From: Candidatus Poribacteria bacterium
Lineage (GTDB): Bacteria; Poribacteria; WGA-4E; WGA-3G
Direction: 5' to 3'
DNA length: 64,000 nucleotides
Assembly: GCA_958295945.1 (NCBI GenBank)
Contig: OY282386.1
Span: 3,652,204 to 3,716,203 of the forward strand
In this document: in pieces, positions 34,516 to 44,719 of the stretch
Layout: each line of letters starts with the position of its first letter
How positions within the stretch are numbered: position 1 is the stretch's first letter
Translations under genes and position numbers: made by a program
Notes under the pieces: model-generated
Seen by the model: only the letters and a program-made list of their open reading frames with translations
The model's database searches: none
What the model was told of the DNA's origin: nothing

Positions 34516-35388
34516 TTACATGGAACCAGTTGGATTGAGAATAATCTCTACACGCCGATTCATTGCTCTACCAGCTGTTGTGTTCTGTGGTCCGACCGGG
34601 TCTGTGTGTGCCTTTCCAACAGGTTTGACTCTTGCTGCGTCTATACCTTTATCTTTCAGGTATTTTGCCGCGGCATTGGCACGCGCTTGTGACAGATCCC
34701 AATTACTTTGATATCCACCACGCAATACAGGAGTACCATCGGCATGTCCAACCACAAGTACTTCTGCCTCTGGGTTTTCCAAAATCTGTGCAACAACACC
34801 GTCAATCATCTCTTTTGCTTTGGCAGACAATCTTGTCTGTCCACTGGAAAAGTTGACTGTAACCAAGAGTGATGGTTTAGATGCAATATCAGCTTTAACT
34901 GTACTCAATTCTTCTATAATAGAGGCAATTTGAGATAATGCCTTCTTAATGTCCATACCTTGCGTATTCACAGTTTTTGCAAGGTCGGATAAGTCTTTTT
35001 GGATCTTTGCATCACCGGCTTTGGCTAAATCATTCGCCTTTCTACCTGCCATATCAAGATCCTTTGTATGATCCGCGCGAAGTTTTGCGATTTCTTCTTT
35101 AGTATTTTGTTTCATGGCAGCGATTGTGTCAGCATCTCCTTGTTGCGATGCGGCAATAGCCTCATCCTTAGCCTTAGAGATTGCTTCCAAATGATCTTTG
35201 TTGTTCTGATCAACCTTGCCTTCAAGTTTTGTAATATCGGCTTTGATTTCACTCGTGGATTGTTCTATCTGAGCAACATGCTCATTCTTCCACATGTCAA
35301 ACTCTTCTTGGTTTACTTTACCGCATCCAATGACGGCAACACTCAAAACCAACAGAGCTACAACAAAAAGTGTTCCTCTGGTTTTCAT
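34516..35388 (-). CDS. OmpA-family peptidoglycan-binding lipoprotein with coiled coil
   Basis: 290 aa. The signal peptide ends in a lipobox (VAVIG/C, Cys22), so the mature protein is lipid-anchored. Residues about 25-170 are a charged, heptad-like coiled coil (KADITKLEGKVDQNNKDH ... AIAASQQGDADTIAAMK). Residues about 175-285 are an OmpA C-terminal domain (VNFSSGQTRLSAKAKEMID, GHADG, NWDLSQARA, GRAMNRRVEI), which holds diaminopimelate-containing peptidoglycan. It should bridge outer membrane and wall, like Pal or YiaD but with a long spacer. GGAGG precedes the ATG. Monocistronic, with its own terminator. Confidence 0.93.
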   Translation of the reverse strand: MKTRGTLFVVALLVLSVAVIGCGKVNQEEFDMWKNEHVAQIEQSTSEIKADITKLEGKVDQNNKDHLEAISKAKDEAIAASQQGDADTIAAMKQNTKEEIAKLRADHTKDLDMAGRKANDLAKAGDAKIQKDLSDLAKTVNTQGMDIKKALSQIASIIEELSTVKADIASKPSLLVTVNFSSGQTRLSAKAKEMIDGVVAQILENPEAEVLVVGHADGTPVLRGGYQSNWDLSQARANAAAKYLKDKGIDAARVKPVGKAHTDPVGPQNTTAGRAMNRRVEIILNPTGSM

Positions 35389-35567
35389 GGAATTCCTCCA
35401 AAATATGATACGTAAACTGAGTAATTTATTTAGTCCACAATAGATATGTTATAATAGTTTACCACAATTTAGCAATTAATTCAAAAAAATTTGTTCTGTG
35501 TCTCTTTTTCTATCTAAACGCTATCTGATTACTTGAAATTTCATGCAAAATACTGTAAACTAAGTAT

Positions 35568-36932
35568 ATGGGTCAATTGAGTATAATCTTTATTATAGGC
35601 TTCCTATGTCTATTTAGTTATGAACTGCCAGCTAGCGTTGAAAAAATAAGCATAGTACCGAGACTTTTCTGGCACATTATACTTACATTCATTCCCATCT
35701 TAATTTCTTACCTAATTTCCTCTGTTGCGCCTCGCTTCCTAAATTCCGAAAAATCCATAGGAAAATTTCTTGAGTCCCGATTTGGCACAATTCGTCTACT
35801 ACTTGAAGTACTTTGTTTAGGCACTTTCTTGTGTAATCTATATCTATTAGACTTACTTGAGTTTATTAATATACATTTAAGTTTTTTTCCCTTTATTGAA
35901 TTACGTCAAAGCATCGCATTGCTCCCATTAATGATAAGTCTAATTGGTGTTAAACTTGTTTTTCACAGTATGAGTCAAGGAGACGATGTTCGCTATGGTG
36001 AATTGTTGTCATTCCACATTAAATTCTTACTCATTCCACTTATACCGTTGCTGATATATCTCACAACCCTAGATATCTTAGATCGACTACCCGATAGTGT
36101 CTTGGAATTTCTTGTTAAACATCCCTATTTATTCATTGGACTTCTCTTACCAGTACTTGCGGGAGCATATATATTTGCACCATTGTTAATGCGGTTTATG
36201 TGGAAGACAAAAGCACTCACGGATGTGGTATTAAAGGAAAGATTGGAGGAATTGACGAAGAAAAGTCAGACGAAATATAAGGATATCGTTGTTTGGCAAA
36301 CAGGATCGTTATTAATTGCAAACGCTGCAGTGGCGGGTACCCTTCATTGGAACAGACGTATCTTTATTACGGATACACTTCTAAAGTATTTTACAGATGA
36401 CCAAATTGAAACAATTGTGGCACATGAACTTGGTCATATTCGGTTTAAACACATTCCAACTTATGTTTTATTTTCTTGTCTCTATCTGGTCAGTTATCCA
36501 GTCTTCTTAATTCTAATAGAACAACCAATTCTTAAGTTGTTACCTACGACTCTATTGGAGAACTATCCTATAATATCTTCTGCAGGTTCTTTGTTGTTTT
36601 TTATCTTATATTTTGTCTTCGGATTCCGATATATCTCTCGTCGCTTTGAATACCAAGCAGACCTATACGCAGTCTCACTTACAAATAAACCGGAAGCATT
36701 TATTTCTGCATTAGAACGACTAGCTTTATTCAATAATATTCCAAAATACGTTAGACGAATTGTAGAATCTTTCAATACACACCCATCCATCCATCGACGT
36801 ATTGAATTTGTTAATCGGTTTATAAAGAACGATGTTGGAATAATGCGGTTCTATGACTATCTACTTGAGACGAAAATTCTAATAATATTATTACCTATAT
36901 TTATTACGGTTATACTGATACTTATATTTTAG
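35568..36932 (+). CDS. M48-family membrane metalloprotease (Ste24/HtpX-like)
   Basis: Zinc protease of 454 aa. The N-terminal 220 residues contain five or more membrane segments. The catalytic HELGH is near residue 287 (VAHELGHIRFKH) and the third zinc ligand Glu is in EYQADLYA near 361. Two more membrane segments lie between, and one is at the C-terminus. The layout with many N-terminal helices is closer to Ste24/CAAX-protease-like members than to HtpX. Members cut membrane proteins for quality control. No clear ribosome site. It converges on the ZapA-like gene with a 14-base gap. Confidence 0.88.
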   Translation: MGQLSIIFIIGFLCLFSYELPASVEKISIVPRLFWHIILTFIPILISYLISSVAPRFLNSEKSIGKFLESRFGTIRLLLEVLCLGTFLCNLYLLDLLEFINIHLSFFPFIELRQSIALLPLMISLIGVKLVFHSMSQGDDVRYGELLSFHIKFLLIPLIPLLIYLTTLDILDRLPDSVLEFLVKHPYLFIGLLLPVLAGAYIFAPLLMRFMWKTKALTDVVLKERLEELTKKSQTKYKDIVVWQTGSLLIANAAVAGTLHWNRRIFITDTLLKYFTDDQIETIVAHELGHIRFKHIPTYVLFSCLYLVSYPVFLILIEQPILKLLPTTLLENYPIISSAGSLLFFILYFVFGFRYISRRFEYQADLYAVSLTNKPEAFISALERLALFNNIPKYVRRIVESFNTHPSIHRRIEFVNRFIKNDVGIMRFYDYLLETKILIILLPIFITVILILIF

Positions 36933-36946
36933 TTGCCGAATAACTG

Positions 36947-37282
36947 TTACTCAGGTTCAAGCACGAATTTAAGTTTGTCAATTGCACGATTGATTGGTAG
37001 TTCATAGAACTTTTGTAACTCACGTAGTTCGTTTGCAATATCAAATGCAACAAGCATTGGTATCCGTGTTTCATCATAACGTTTTTTCGCATAACTATCT
37101 ACTCGGTTCTTAACATAAGTAATTAGGACATCAATATCTTCAGCACTTAATTCCTCAGATGGTTTTATAGAATAAGGGATACCCAATATCACAAATCGGA
37201 TTGTTTGGGCATCCTGAGTAGATTCTTTATCTTCTTCTTTAGGCTGTTCGTCAAATTGTTCTTCCTTCTGTTCGTCTTGCAT
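36947..37282 (-). CDS. zapA: ZapA-like cell division protein
   Basis: Small protein of 111 aa. The first about 28 residues are acidic and disordered. The rest matches the ZapA pattern: RFVILGIPYSIKPSEE (beta strands of the globular head), AEDIDVLITYVKNRVDSYAKK helix, then ETRIPMLVAFDIANELRELQ, the helix giving the tetramer coiled coil. ZapA cross-links FtsZ filaments. AAGGAAAAG precedes the ATG. It is the last gene of the minus-strand operon after aroE. Sequence similarity is by pattern only, so the assignment is moderate. Confidence 0.65.
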   Translation of the reverse strand: MQDEQKEEQFDEQPKEEDKESTQDAQTIRFVILGIPYSIKPSEELSAEDIDVLITYVKNRVDSYAKKRYDETRIPMLVAFDIANELRELQKFYELPINRAIDKLKFVLEPE

Positions 37283-37368
37283 ATCTTTTCCTTTCAGAAA
37301 AAGTTCAAATTACTGTTGATGCGTTTATAATAGTTAGGTAGAAAAGTCTAATTTGTGTATTATTACAC

Positions 37369-38286
37369 CTATGTTAGTGTCTTTCGCATCCTATCAACAC
37401 AAGGTTCAACACCCGTCCACCTTTGAAAAGAAATTGCCCCTTGATGAACCAGCATGCCAATTCCACCAACGATTCTACATTTCTTTTCTGCTGCTATTAA
37501 TAACGATGTCATTGGTGGAGTGTATACAATATCGCATACAGTTGTATTCTGTTGAAGCCAATCCGGATTAATAAGAAGCGGTATTGAGGTGTCCATACTT
37601 GATGAAGAAGTGTTGACAAGTAATGCACTTCCATTTACGGCATTAGGTAAACGAGAATCCTGTAACCCCATACCTATTAACTTTGTCTGGTGTTTTGGAT
37701 CGGTGTCATTGTCGGGTGCGGAATCTGCAAAGTTTGCTTGCTTATTATCTCCAAATATCTTTTCTGAGAGTTCTTCCGCTAAAGCAACTGCCTTGGAAGT
37801 AGTCCTATTGGCAATGACAACAGAACGGACTCCAGCAAGTGCTAAAGCGACTACGATTGCTCGTGCTGAACCTCCTGAACCCAACACAACGACATCTTCA
37901 TCCACCGGTATATTCGCACCTGCTTCCTCCAACGAACGCAAAAAGCCTGGTGCATCTGTATTTTCCCCGTGTATCTGTCCATCAGTAAATGTAAGCGTAT
38001 TTACTGCTCCGATGAGTTCAGCTTCGCGTGAAATTGTCGTCAGAAATGGAATAACAGATTGCTTGTGTGGAAGCGTAACATTTATTCCAACTACGTTGAG
38101 GGCTAAAAATCCATTTAATGCTTCGGATACTGCATCAGCTGCCACATGAAACGGAACATAAACATAGTCAAGTCCAGCTTCAGCAAGAGCTGCATTATGC
38201 ATCTGTGGTGAACGACTATGTGTAACTGGTTCCCCTATAACACCAATGATCCGAGTTTTACCAGTTATTGAATGAGGTATGTCCAT
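37369..38286 (-). CDS. aroE: Shikimate dehydrogenase
   Basis: NADPH-dependent reduction of 3-dehydroshikimate to shikimate (aromatic amino acid synthesis), cytosolic. From the ATG at 38286 it is about 305 aa; a TTG at 38328 is an alternative. Motifs in order: SRSPQMHNAAL (substrate binding), NVTLPHKQSV with the catalytic Lys, GAVNTL, GENTDAPGF with catalytic Asp, GSGGSARAIVVAL (NADP loop), NRTT and GGIGMLVHQGA. It is 25-30 residues longer than usual because of an insert around residues 195-225 (DNKQANFADSAPDNDTDPKH). Confidence 0.93.
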   Translation of the reverse strand: MDIPHSITGKTRIIGVIGEPVTHSRSPQMHNAALAEAGLDYVYVPFHVAADAVSEALNGFLALNVVGINVTLPHKQSVIPFLTTISREAELIGAVNTLTFTDGQIHGENTDAPGFLRSLEEAGANIPVDEDVVVLGSGGSARAIVVALALAGVRSVVIANRTTSKAVALAEELSEKIFGDNKQANFADSAPDNDTDPKHQTKLIGMGLQDSRLPNAVNGSALLVNTSSSSMDTSIPLLINPDWLQQNTTVCDIVYTPPMTSLLIAAEKKCRIVGGIGMLVHQGAISFQRWTGVEPCVDRMRKTLT

Positions 38287-38342
38287 TGATTTTTTGCTTG
38301 CTTTTATGCGATTGTTATAACAATCCAACTATTCTATCAATA

Positions 38343-41300
38343 TTATTCAGATGTCTCAATTTCGTTCGTCTGTGATGAAAGTAAATTTCCCACTAATTGT
38401 TTTGCTGCATCCATAGACAGATAACGAATTTCACGATATCCACGAACGGTTTCAGCACACTCTATAGCTTGAACATGTTTGTCATAGTCAACGCCACTAT
38501 CTGATGAAAATGTATCTATGACTTCACGGATATACCAATCTCGGAAATCACGTTCCTTTGCATGCCATTTAGACAACCATCTCCGTAAGAATTTCATCCG
38601 TTTCATTATGTGCAACATCCAATTACGTGTATCAATATCATGTTCAATTTCAAATCCCATTACAGTGAAATGTGGACGGTTGAGATGGAGATACTTAATC
38701 TTATCACCGTTCTTTTCATCAACATTATATCTTATCTTATCACGAGCGAATTTCTCTTTACTAGTCAACAGATGAGACACATAGACTTCATCCTTAATCA
38801 ACATCACTTTGTGCAGATATTTTATAGTTGCATTAGTGGCACGATAGTCGTTATTATCGTTTTCGTAGACCTTTTCAACCTTTCCGATGTATTTTCGCGC
38901 ATATTCAATGTTTTCAAACTGAATCAGGTCATATATATAAATGGCAAGAGATCTGTTTGTGTTCTCATCAAGGTTCAGTTTCTCAACGATTCCCTCTACT
39001 GACTGAACATAAGATGCGGCAATATGTTTTCCTTGACTTTTTTCAGATAATATTTTCCGTTTCTCTTCTAATGTGACTTCATAACTTTCTGTAGCAGATT
39101 CAGTTATATGTTGCGATATAGTGTTTTGAGTCTTTTCATTTACCGCAAGGTATCTGCCAATTTCAAAGGCGTTGAGATTCTGTTGTAAATCGGATCTGCG
39201 AACCATCTGTTTCAAAGCGATCTGAATAGGTTCAAGTTCAAGTGGCATCACACCACGTTGGAATGTAACACCTAACAGCATTATATTCGCGTATAATTTT
39301 GTTCCGAATAATTGTTCGGATACTTCAAATAGATTTAATCCAAAATAAGTTTTTGAATTCTCCTGAATAGTTGATTCCAAATCAGCGGTCTCAAAACTAT
39401 CCTCACCGATGAGCATTCTGATAGTTTCTGTTTTAGCAGTATTGACAACTGCATCCGTCCGTTGAGACGATGCAACACGAAAAACCGACTCTCCCGTTAT
39501 GCCACGAACAGCTTCCAATATGTCAAGTCCCATCACAAGATCCGCTTTTCCATACGGTATAATCGGTGAAATCTTAGTATCACTATTTGTATAGGTGACG
39601 TGCGTATAGACACCACCATTCCGTATAGCCAAACCTTTTCTATCACAGAAATGGACATCAAACCCTTGTAAATATCCTGCAACAACAAGGATTTTGGACA
39701 TGGTTCCGATTCCCATTCCACCCACACCGGCAGCATATGCACTCCAAACGTTCTTGAATGGTTGCGGTGGTGGTGGTAAAGGATGTCCACCATCCATACC
39801 TATTTGCATCAGTAAATCGGAGAGACCTGTTTCATCCCACAATTTATCTGTGTCTTGACTATTATCATCAGGTTTTTCAATTTGCTGCAGTTTCTGTTTC
39901 CGAGGCGGACGTTTACGAGTGATGACGACTTCTTCAAAAGAGGGACATGCCCATTTAATACGAGCACAAGCACCATCGGTGACACAATTAGATTTATCAA
40001 CCGCTATTTTGTTACCATAATCTGTATCTTCAATCTTTAGGGCAGGACATCCCGTAGATTTGGTACATTCCAAACAAAATTCACATACTTCATGTGTAAT
40101 GTTAATATGTTTCTCTACTTTTAGGAAGCCTTTTTTCTCTTTGACTGCTTGTTGTTCACGTCTTAGTCGTCTGTGTAGTGTTATAGCACATTCTTTATCC
40201 GCAATGATTATTTTTACACCGGATTTCAGAAATGCTTTCTCAAGATATTTCTTATAGTTTAATCGATCTTCAGGATTTACTCGGACGATAGTAATTTCAG
40301 AATCCCCTGCTAACCCTTGAACAACTTTTTCTATGTCTTGAGCAAATGTAGGATTACCAAGGATATCCAGTTCGTCTGCTGGTGTCGGTTGATGTCCTGT
40401 CATCGCTGTTGTCTGATTGTCCAATATGATGTAGGCTAAATCTTGGTTATTCTTGATTGAATCAGAAATAGCAGACATACCACCGTGAAAGAAGGTTGAG
40501 TCACCCATGAACACGACCTGCTTGTTGATGATGAAAGGATCAATTCCTGCTCCTGTTCCGCCTCCGAGTGTCATCGCTGAAAGATTATGCATCAAACGTG
40601 GAAATGGTTCGTATTTCAGCATTGAATAACACCCAATATCTCCGTGAAAGACAAGATCAACCGGTGGCAAATCGTGGTGTTTTTTCATGTAATCGGGATC
40701 CATAAATTGTTTAGTAATATCAAGTAAAACGCTTGAGGAATCCCGATGTGGACATCCTGGACAGAATGTTGGCGTGCGTTTTGGTAGGTCAACTTTGATA
40801 TCTGATACCTGCTGCTGTAACTCTGCGACTGATACAAAATGGTCAGTATCTACAGGAACATGAGATGCATATTCTTTTACATTTCCATTTTCTGCGAAAA
40901 GTGAAATCAAACGTTGGATTAGAATAGAGGCATCCAATCCAGCTGCGACAGGTATACCAGTCAATCCGTTGGGAAACTGTTTACCCCAGACCTTTACATA
41001 CCTTTCCAGTTTACCTTCCTGATAGATTTGTGTCAAAAACGCCTTGATTTCGTTTTCCAAGATAGGACGTTTCTCTTCTATGACAATTATTTCATCAACG
41101 TTTTTGGCGAATTCATGAATTATATCTGTATCTATTGGGTGGGTCATTCCAAGTTTGAGGATGGGAATAGTATCACTGATGTTCAGTTCAGTTAGGGCAT
41201 GTTCTAAGTAGCAGTAACTGAAACCTGACGTAATGAAACCAATCCTATGACGTGATTGATTTGTAGAAGAATCTCCATTCTCAGGAGGGTAGATAATTTT

Positions 41301-42032
41301 GTTAAGACCTAAACGTCTAGCTGTTTCAAGCGCGGTGGGAAAACGCTCATTAAGTAATTCAATTTCAACTCGGATAGTATCAGGAGGAAGCAAGACACGT
41401 TCATCTGTAGAAATCAAAGAAGTATCTAATTCTGTCGGTGCAATTTTACTTATTTTCGGATAATGATTGGGATGTAGTTCAACATTTCCGCCGCCATCTG
41501 CTTGATTCTGTGTGGTTAAATAGCATGTATACAAGTTTGAAGCTGTAGAAATCTCAAATGCACATTTGACCCAATCTTTCATCTCCTGCCAAGTTGAAGG
41601 TTCTAACAGTGGCATATAGAGGTGTCGTGCCAATACACGGGAATCGGCAGGTACTTGCGTACTATACGACCATGTGTCATCACCTACAACGACAACAGCA
41701 CCACCGCTTGTCCCAGCAAGATTGCTAATGGCAAGACTATCAGACGCAACGTGCATGCCGACACTCTTCATAAAGGCAATAGCACGCATCTCAGCCATTT
41801 GTGAACCATTCAACCTTGCTACACTCAACGCTTCATTGTTGGCAATTTGTGCAACGATACCATTTGTTTTGAGTAGATCAGAATTGCGCTGCAGGACATC
41901 AAACACCTCAGAAATTGGTGAACCCGGATAACCTGTCAGCAAACTCACGCCGCTCTCTAAAGACCCCTTTACAAGCAGCTCACAGCCGGTATAGACATTT
42001 GTGCCGTTTGATTGAGAAAATCTTTCATCCAT
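38343..42032 (-). CDS. Fused indolepyruvate/2-oxoacid:ferredoxin oxidoreductase
   Basis: Single-chain TPP-dependent 2-oxoacid:ferredoxin oxidoreductase of 1229 aa. Residues about 1-400 are the IorA-type pyrimidine-binding part (TGYPGSPISEVFD, NNEALSVA). The TPP part includes CPGCPHRD near 422 and GDSTFFHGGM near 507. Near 647 lies a Cys-rich iron-sulfur segment (CEFCLECTKSTGC ... CVTDGACARIKWAC). The gamma/IorB domain starts near 764 (GVGGMGIGTMSKIL), and an extra C-terminal domain completes it. It oxidises aryl or branched 2-oxo acids to acyl-CoA, reducing ferredoxin. It starts 23 bases after recN. The substrate is an inference from the family. Confidence 0.88.
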   Translation of the reverse strand: MDERFSQSNGTNVYTGCELLVKGSLESGVSLLTGYPGSPISEVFDVLQRNSDLLKTNGIVAQIANNEALSVARLNGSQMAEMRAIAFMKSVGMHVASDSLAISNLAGTSGGAVVVVGDDTWSYSTQVPADSRVLARHLYMPLLEPSTWQEMKDWVKCAFEISTASNLYTCYLTTQNQADGGGNVELHPNHYPKISKIAPTELDTSLISTDERVLLPPDTIRVEIELLNERFPTALETARRLGLNKIIYPPENGDSSTNQSRHRIGFITSGFSYCYLEHALTELNISDTIPILKLGMTHPIDTDIIHEFAKNVDEIIVIEEKRPILENEIKAFLTQIYQEGKLERYVKVWGKQFPNGLTGIPVAAGLDASILIQRLISLFAENGNVKEYASHVPVDTDHFVSVAELQQQVSDIKVDLPKRTPTFCPGCPHRDSSSVLLDITKQFMDPDYMKKHHDLPPVDLVFHGDIGCYSMLKYEPFPRLMHNLSAMTLGGGTGAGIDPFIINKQVVFMGDSTFFHGGMSAISDSIKNNQDLAYIILDNQTTAMTGHQPTPADELDILGNPTFAQDIEKVVQGLAGDSEITIVRVNPEDRLNYKKYLEKAFLKSGVKIIIADKECAITLHRRLRREQQAVKEKKGFLKVEKHINITHEVCEFCLECTKSTGCPALKIEDTDYGNKIAVDKSNCVTDGACARIKWACPSFEEVVITRKRPPRKQKLQQIEKPDDNSQDTDKLWDETGLSDLLMQIGMDGGHPLPPPPQPFKNVWSAYAAGVGGMGIGTMSKILVVAGYLQGFDVHFCDRKGLAIRNGGVYTHVTYTNSDTKISPIIPYGKADLVMGLDILEAVRGITGESVFRVASSQRTDAVVNTAKTETIRMLIGEDSFETADLESTIQENSKTYFGLNLFEVSEQLFGTKLYANIMLLGVTFQRGVMPLELEPIQIALKQMVRRSDLQQNLNAFEIGRYLAVNEKTQNTISQHITESATESYEVTLEEKRKILSEKSQGKHIAASYVQSVEGIVEKLNLDENTNRSLAIYIYDLIQFENIEYARKYIGKVEKVYENDNNDYRATNATIKYLHKVMLIKDEVYVSHLLTSKEKFARDKIRYNVDEKNGDKIKYLHLNRPHFTVMGFEIEHDIDTRNWMLHIMKRMKFLRRWLSKWHAKERDFRDWYIREVIDTFSSDSGVDYDKHVQAIECAETVRGYREIRYLSMDAAKQLVGNLLSSQTNEIETSE

Positions 42033-42055
42033 TGTATATATTATCCTTTGAATGT

Positions 42056-43762
42056 TTATGTATTCAATAACTCACGGGCATGAGCGAGACCCACTTCAGT
42101 CTCGTTTCCTCCATGCATACGCGCAATTTCTGTCACACGTTCAGCATCTGAAAGTGGTTTAGCAGTAATCAGAGTTCGTTCATCTACTACATCTTTTTCA
42201 ACGAGAAAATGTCTGTCAGCAAAACGGGCAATCTGTGGTAAATGAGTGATGCAAATAACCTGAGCAGACTGAGACAGTTCCTTCAACTTTTTTCCTACTA
42301 CATCAGCAATTTTCCCACCAATTCCACTATCAATCTCATCAAAAAGCACCGTAGGGATGCTATCAACTTGAACCAACACGGTTTTCAAGGCAAGCATGAC
42401 ACGAGATATCTCGCCACCAGATGCTATCCTTGCCAACGGACGTAAGTCTGAACCTACATTCGGAGCAATAAGGAACTCTACTTTATCCATCCCGTGTTCT
42501 CGAAACGAATATCGCTTCTCGTTTATCCTAAGAATGCCATTCTCATCTTCCTGTGGTTCCACAGATGTATGAAATTCAGCTTTTTCCATACCCAATTCTT
42601 GGAGTTCCTTTTCTACTAATGCTGATAGTTTTTCTGCAACCTTCTTTCGTTTCTCAGATAATGCGACACATAATTCTTTAGCTTCCTGTTTCATTCCCTT
42701 AATCTGCAATTGCAAGTCATCTATTTTTTCAGAACCAAGTTCTAAATTCTCTAACTTTTGTTCTGCATCAGTCTGATATTCTATCATCTCCGAAATTGTA
42801 TCACCATAGCGACGTTTGAATTTAGAAATTAGATCTAATCGCTCTGTAACTTCGGCAAGCCTTGCAGGATTGAACTCTATGGTTTCAGTGTAATCAAGAA
42901 TTTGTGATGCAATATCCTCAAGTTCATACAATGATGAATCTAACCGTTCCCCCAATTCTGTTAGACTTCCATCCATTTCAGCCAATTTTGAAAAGGTCTT
43001 TGCTGAATCTCTTAGACTTTGTAACACTGAGAGACTACTCCCAATATCCGATCCTACATGACCTCCCTGTCCATCACCATCAAGCTGCTCATAAACAAGG
43101 GTTGAAGATTCATACAATTCTTCAGCATTGTTGAGTATAGATAACTCCTTAGTCAGTTTTTCTTCCTCTCCTTCTTGCAATTTCGCAGAAGTAAGTTCCT
43201 TCACCTCAAATTGAAGGAGTTCCTTCTCTCGCTCTGATGTCTTCAATGTATGTAAAAGCGTATCTAATTCTCTCTGCAAATCAAGCAAATGATGGTAATG
43301 TTTACTGACTTGTTGACGTTCCGTTTCTGTTTCTCCAAAATCGTCTAATAACTCAAGATGTGTTTCCGTTCTAAATAAAGATTGATGTTCGTGTTGGCCA
43401 TGAATATCAACTAATAATGCTCCCAATTCTTCAAGTTGCTTTAAATTTGCTAATTCTCCGTTGATACGACACCGACTTCTACCATTTGAACTAATCTGTC
43501 TGGAAAGAACCAATGTATCATCTGTTTCACCTACTGATGCAAGTGGTGTGGCGGGAGAAACTCCTATTTCCACAGATGCTGCGTTTGTCCCCTCACGCAC
43601 TATATCTGCTGATGTTCGTTCTCCTAATACTAAACCAATAGATTTGAGAATGACCGATTTTCCCGCGCCTGTTTCACCTGTAAAGATATTCAATCCAGGT
43701 GATAATTCAAGTTGAAGTTCGTCAATAAGGGCAATATTGCGGATAGAGATTGCTTCTATCAC
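42056..43762 (-). CDS. recN: DNA repair protein RecN
   Basis: SMC-like ATPase for double-strand break repair (568 aa). The N-terminal head has SIRNIALIDELQLEL and Walker A GETGAGKS at residues 30-37. A long coiled coil spans about residues 150-370. The C-terminal head contains LARIASGGEISRVMLAL (signature), VLFDEIDSGIGG (Walker B) and VICITHLPQIA. GTG start at 43762 with AAGGAA upstream. It sits between nadK and the fused oxidoreductase; nadK-recN adjacency is common in bacteria. Confidence 0.96.
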   Translation of the reverse strand: MIEAISIRNIALIDELQLELSPGLNIFTGETGAGKSVILKSIGLVLGERTSADIVREGTNAASVEIGVSPATPLASVGETDDTLVLSRQISSNGRSRCRINGELANLKQLEELGALLVDIHGQHEHQSLFRTETHLELLDDFGETETERQQVSKHYHHLLDLQRELDTLLHTLKTSEREKELLQFEVKELTSAKLQEGEEEKLTKELSILNNAEELYESSTLVYEQLDGDGQGGHVGSDIGSSLSVLQSLRDSAKTFSKLAEMDGSLTELGERLDSSLYELEDIASQILDYTETIEFNPARLAEVTERLDLISKFKRRYGDTISEMIEYQTDAEQKLENLELGSEKIDDLQLQIKGMKQEAKELCVALSEKRKKVAEKLSALVEKELQELGMEKAEFHTSVEPQEDENGILRINEKRYSFREHGMDKVEFLIAPNVGSDLRPLARIASGGEISRVMLALKTVLVQVDSIPTVLFDEIDSGIGGKIADVVGKKLKELSQSAQVICITHLPQIARFADRHFLVEKDVVDERTLITAKPLSDAERVTEIARMHGGNETEVGLAHARELLNT

Positions 43763-43855
43763 TGATTTTTCCTTGTTGATTGTGCTGCAAAATCCTACTT
43801 ACAAGATGAAACTATGCTTCTGACAGTAGGAACGTGTATGACACGCATATTAAAC

Positions 43856-44719
43856 CTATTTGAATCTTTCTCCCAACATCAGTTTCTCACGCAATGCTTT
43901 ATAGTAGCTATGACTTTGAGAACGAATGAGTTGTATAGTTCGCTTTGCCTTTTGCACCTTAATCTCTGCCTCTCTTGTCAGAGTGTGTGTTTCGCGTTGT
44001 CCATCAATAAATAGATCCAAACTTTCATAAGTGGAATGCATTTCTACCTTTATCTGTGCATCACCGTTGGCAATAAACGGACGTACAGTCAGACTATGCG
44101 GTGCAATTGGTGTTAGCAAAATCGCTTCCAACTGGGGTGCGACAATTGTGCCACCACATGCAAGGGAATATCCTGTTGAACCACTCGGAGTAGCAATAAT
44201 CAATCCATCAGCATTATAGGGTATAAAGAGTTCACCATCAATATAAGCGTCCAATTCTATTAGCCGTGTGTAGTGCCTGATGACAACATCATTCAAAGCA
44301 TAAGCATGAAATGGATGAGGACTCTGACTATTCACAAAAACTTCCAACATCATCCGATGCTCTATGCGATAGTCTCCTCGCAATGTCGCCTGTAAAGTCG
44401 GTTTCAGTTCATCCAACGAGGCATCTGTCAAAAAACCTAAGTTACCGATATTTATAGCAAGAAGCGGCACATTTTCAATCTTCGGTGTATGTGCCGCACT
44501 CAGTAGGGTTCCATCTCCACCGAGTACAAGTACTAAATCTACTATCTCAACCATCTCGGCTGTGCCAATTCCTGTCCGAGGAATTCCGAGAGCGTGCGCC
44601 TGTTCATCAGGGACAATCGGTTCAACACCTGCTTTTTTGAGCAATTCCGATACTTCAGAAACGACCTGTTGGGCATGTTCCTTACCGGTATGTACAAAGA
44701 AACCGACTTTTTTCGTCAT
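43856..44719 (-). CDS. nadK: NAD kinase
   Basis: ATP-dependent phosphorylation of NAD to NADP (287 aa). The start is ATG 44719 with GAAGGAG upstream, overlapping the DUF368 stop (ATGA). The catalytic GGDGT motif is near residues 67-71, followed by INIGNLGFLTD, NDVVIRH (NE/D-type motif), ADGLIIATPSGSTGYSLACGG and the PIAPHSLTVRP segment. All are hallmarks of NadK. Confidence 0.96.
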   Translation of the reverse strand: MTKKVGFFVHTGKEHAQQVVSEVSELLKKAGVEPIVPDEQAHALGIPRTGIGTAEMVEIVDLVLVLGGDGTLLSAAHTPKIENVPLLAINIGNLGFLTDASLDELKPTLQATLRGDYRIEHRMMLEVFVNSQSPHPFHAYALNDVVIRHYTRLIELDAYIDGELFIPYNADGLIIATPSGSTGYSLACGGTIVAPQLEAILLTPIAPHSLTVRPFIANGDAQIKVEMHSTYESLDLFIDGQRETHTLTREAEIKVQKAKRTIQLIRSQSHSYYKALREKLMLGERFK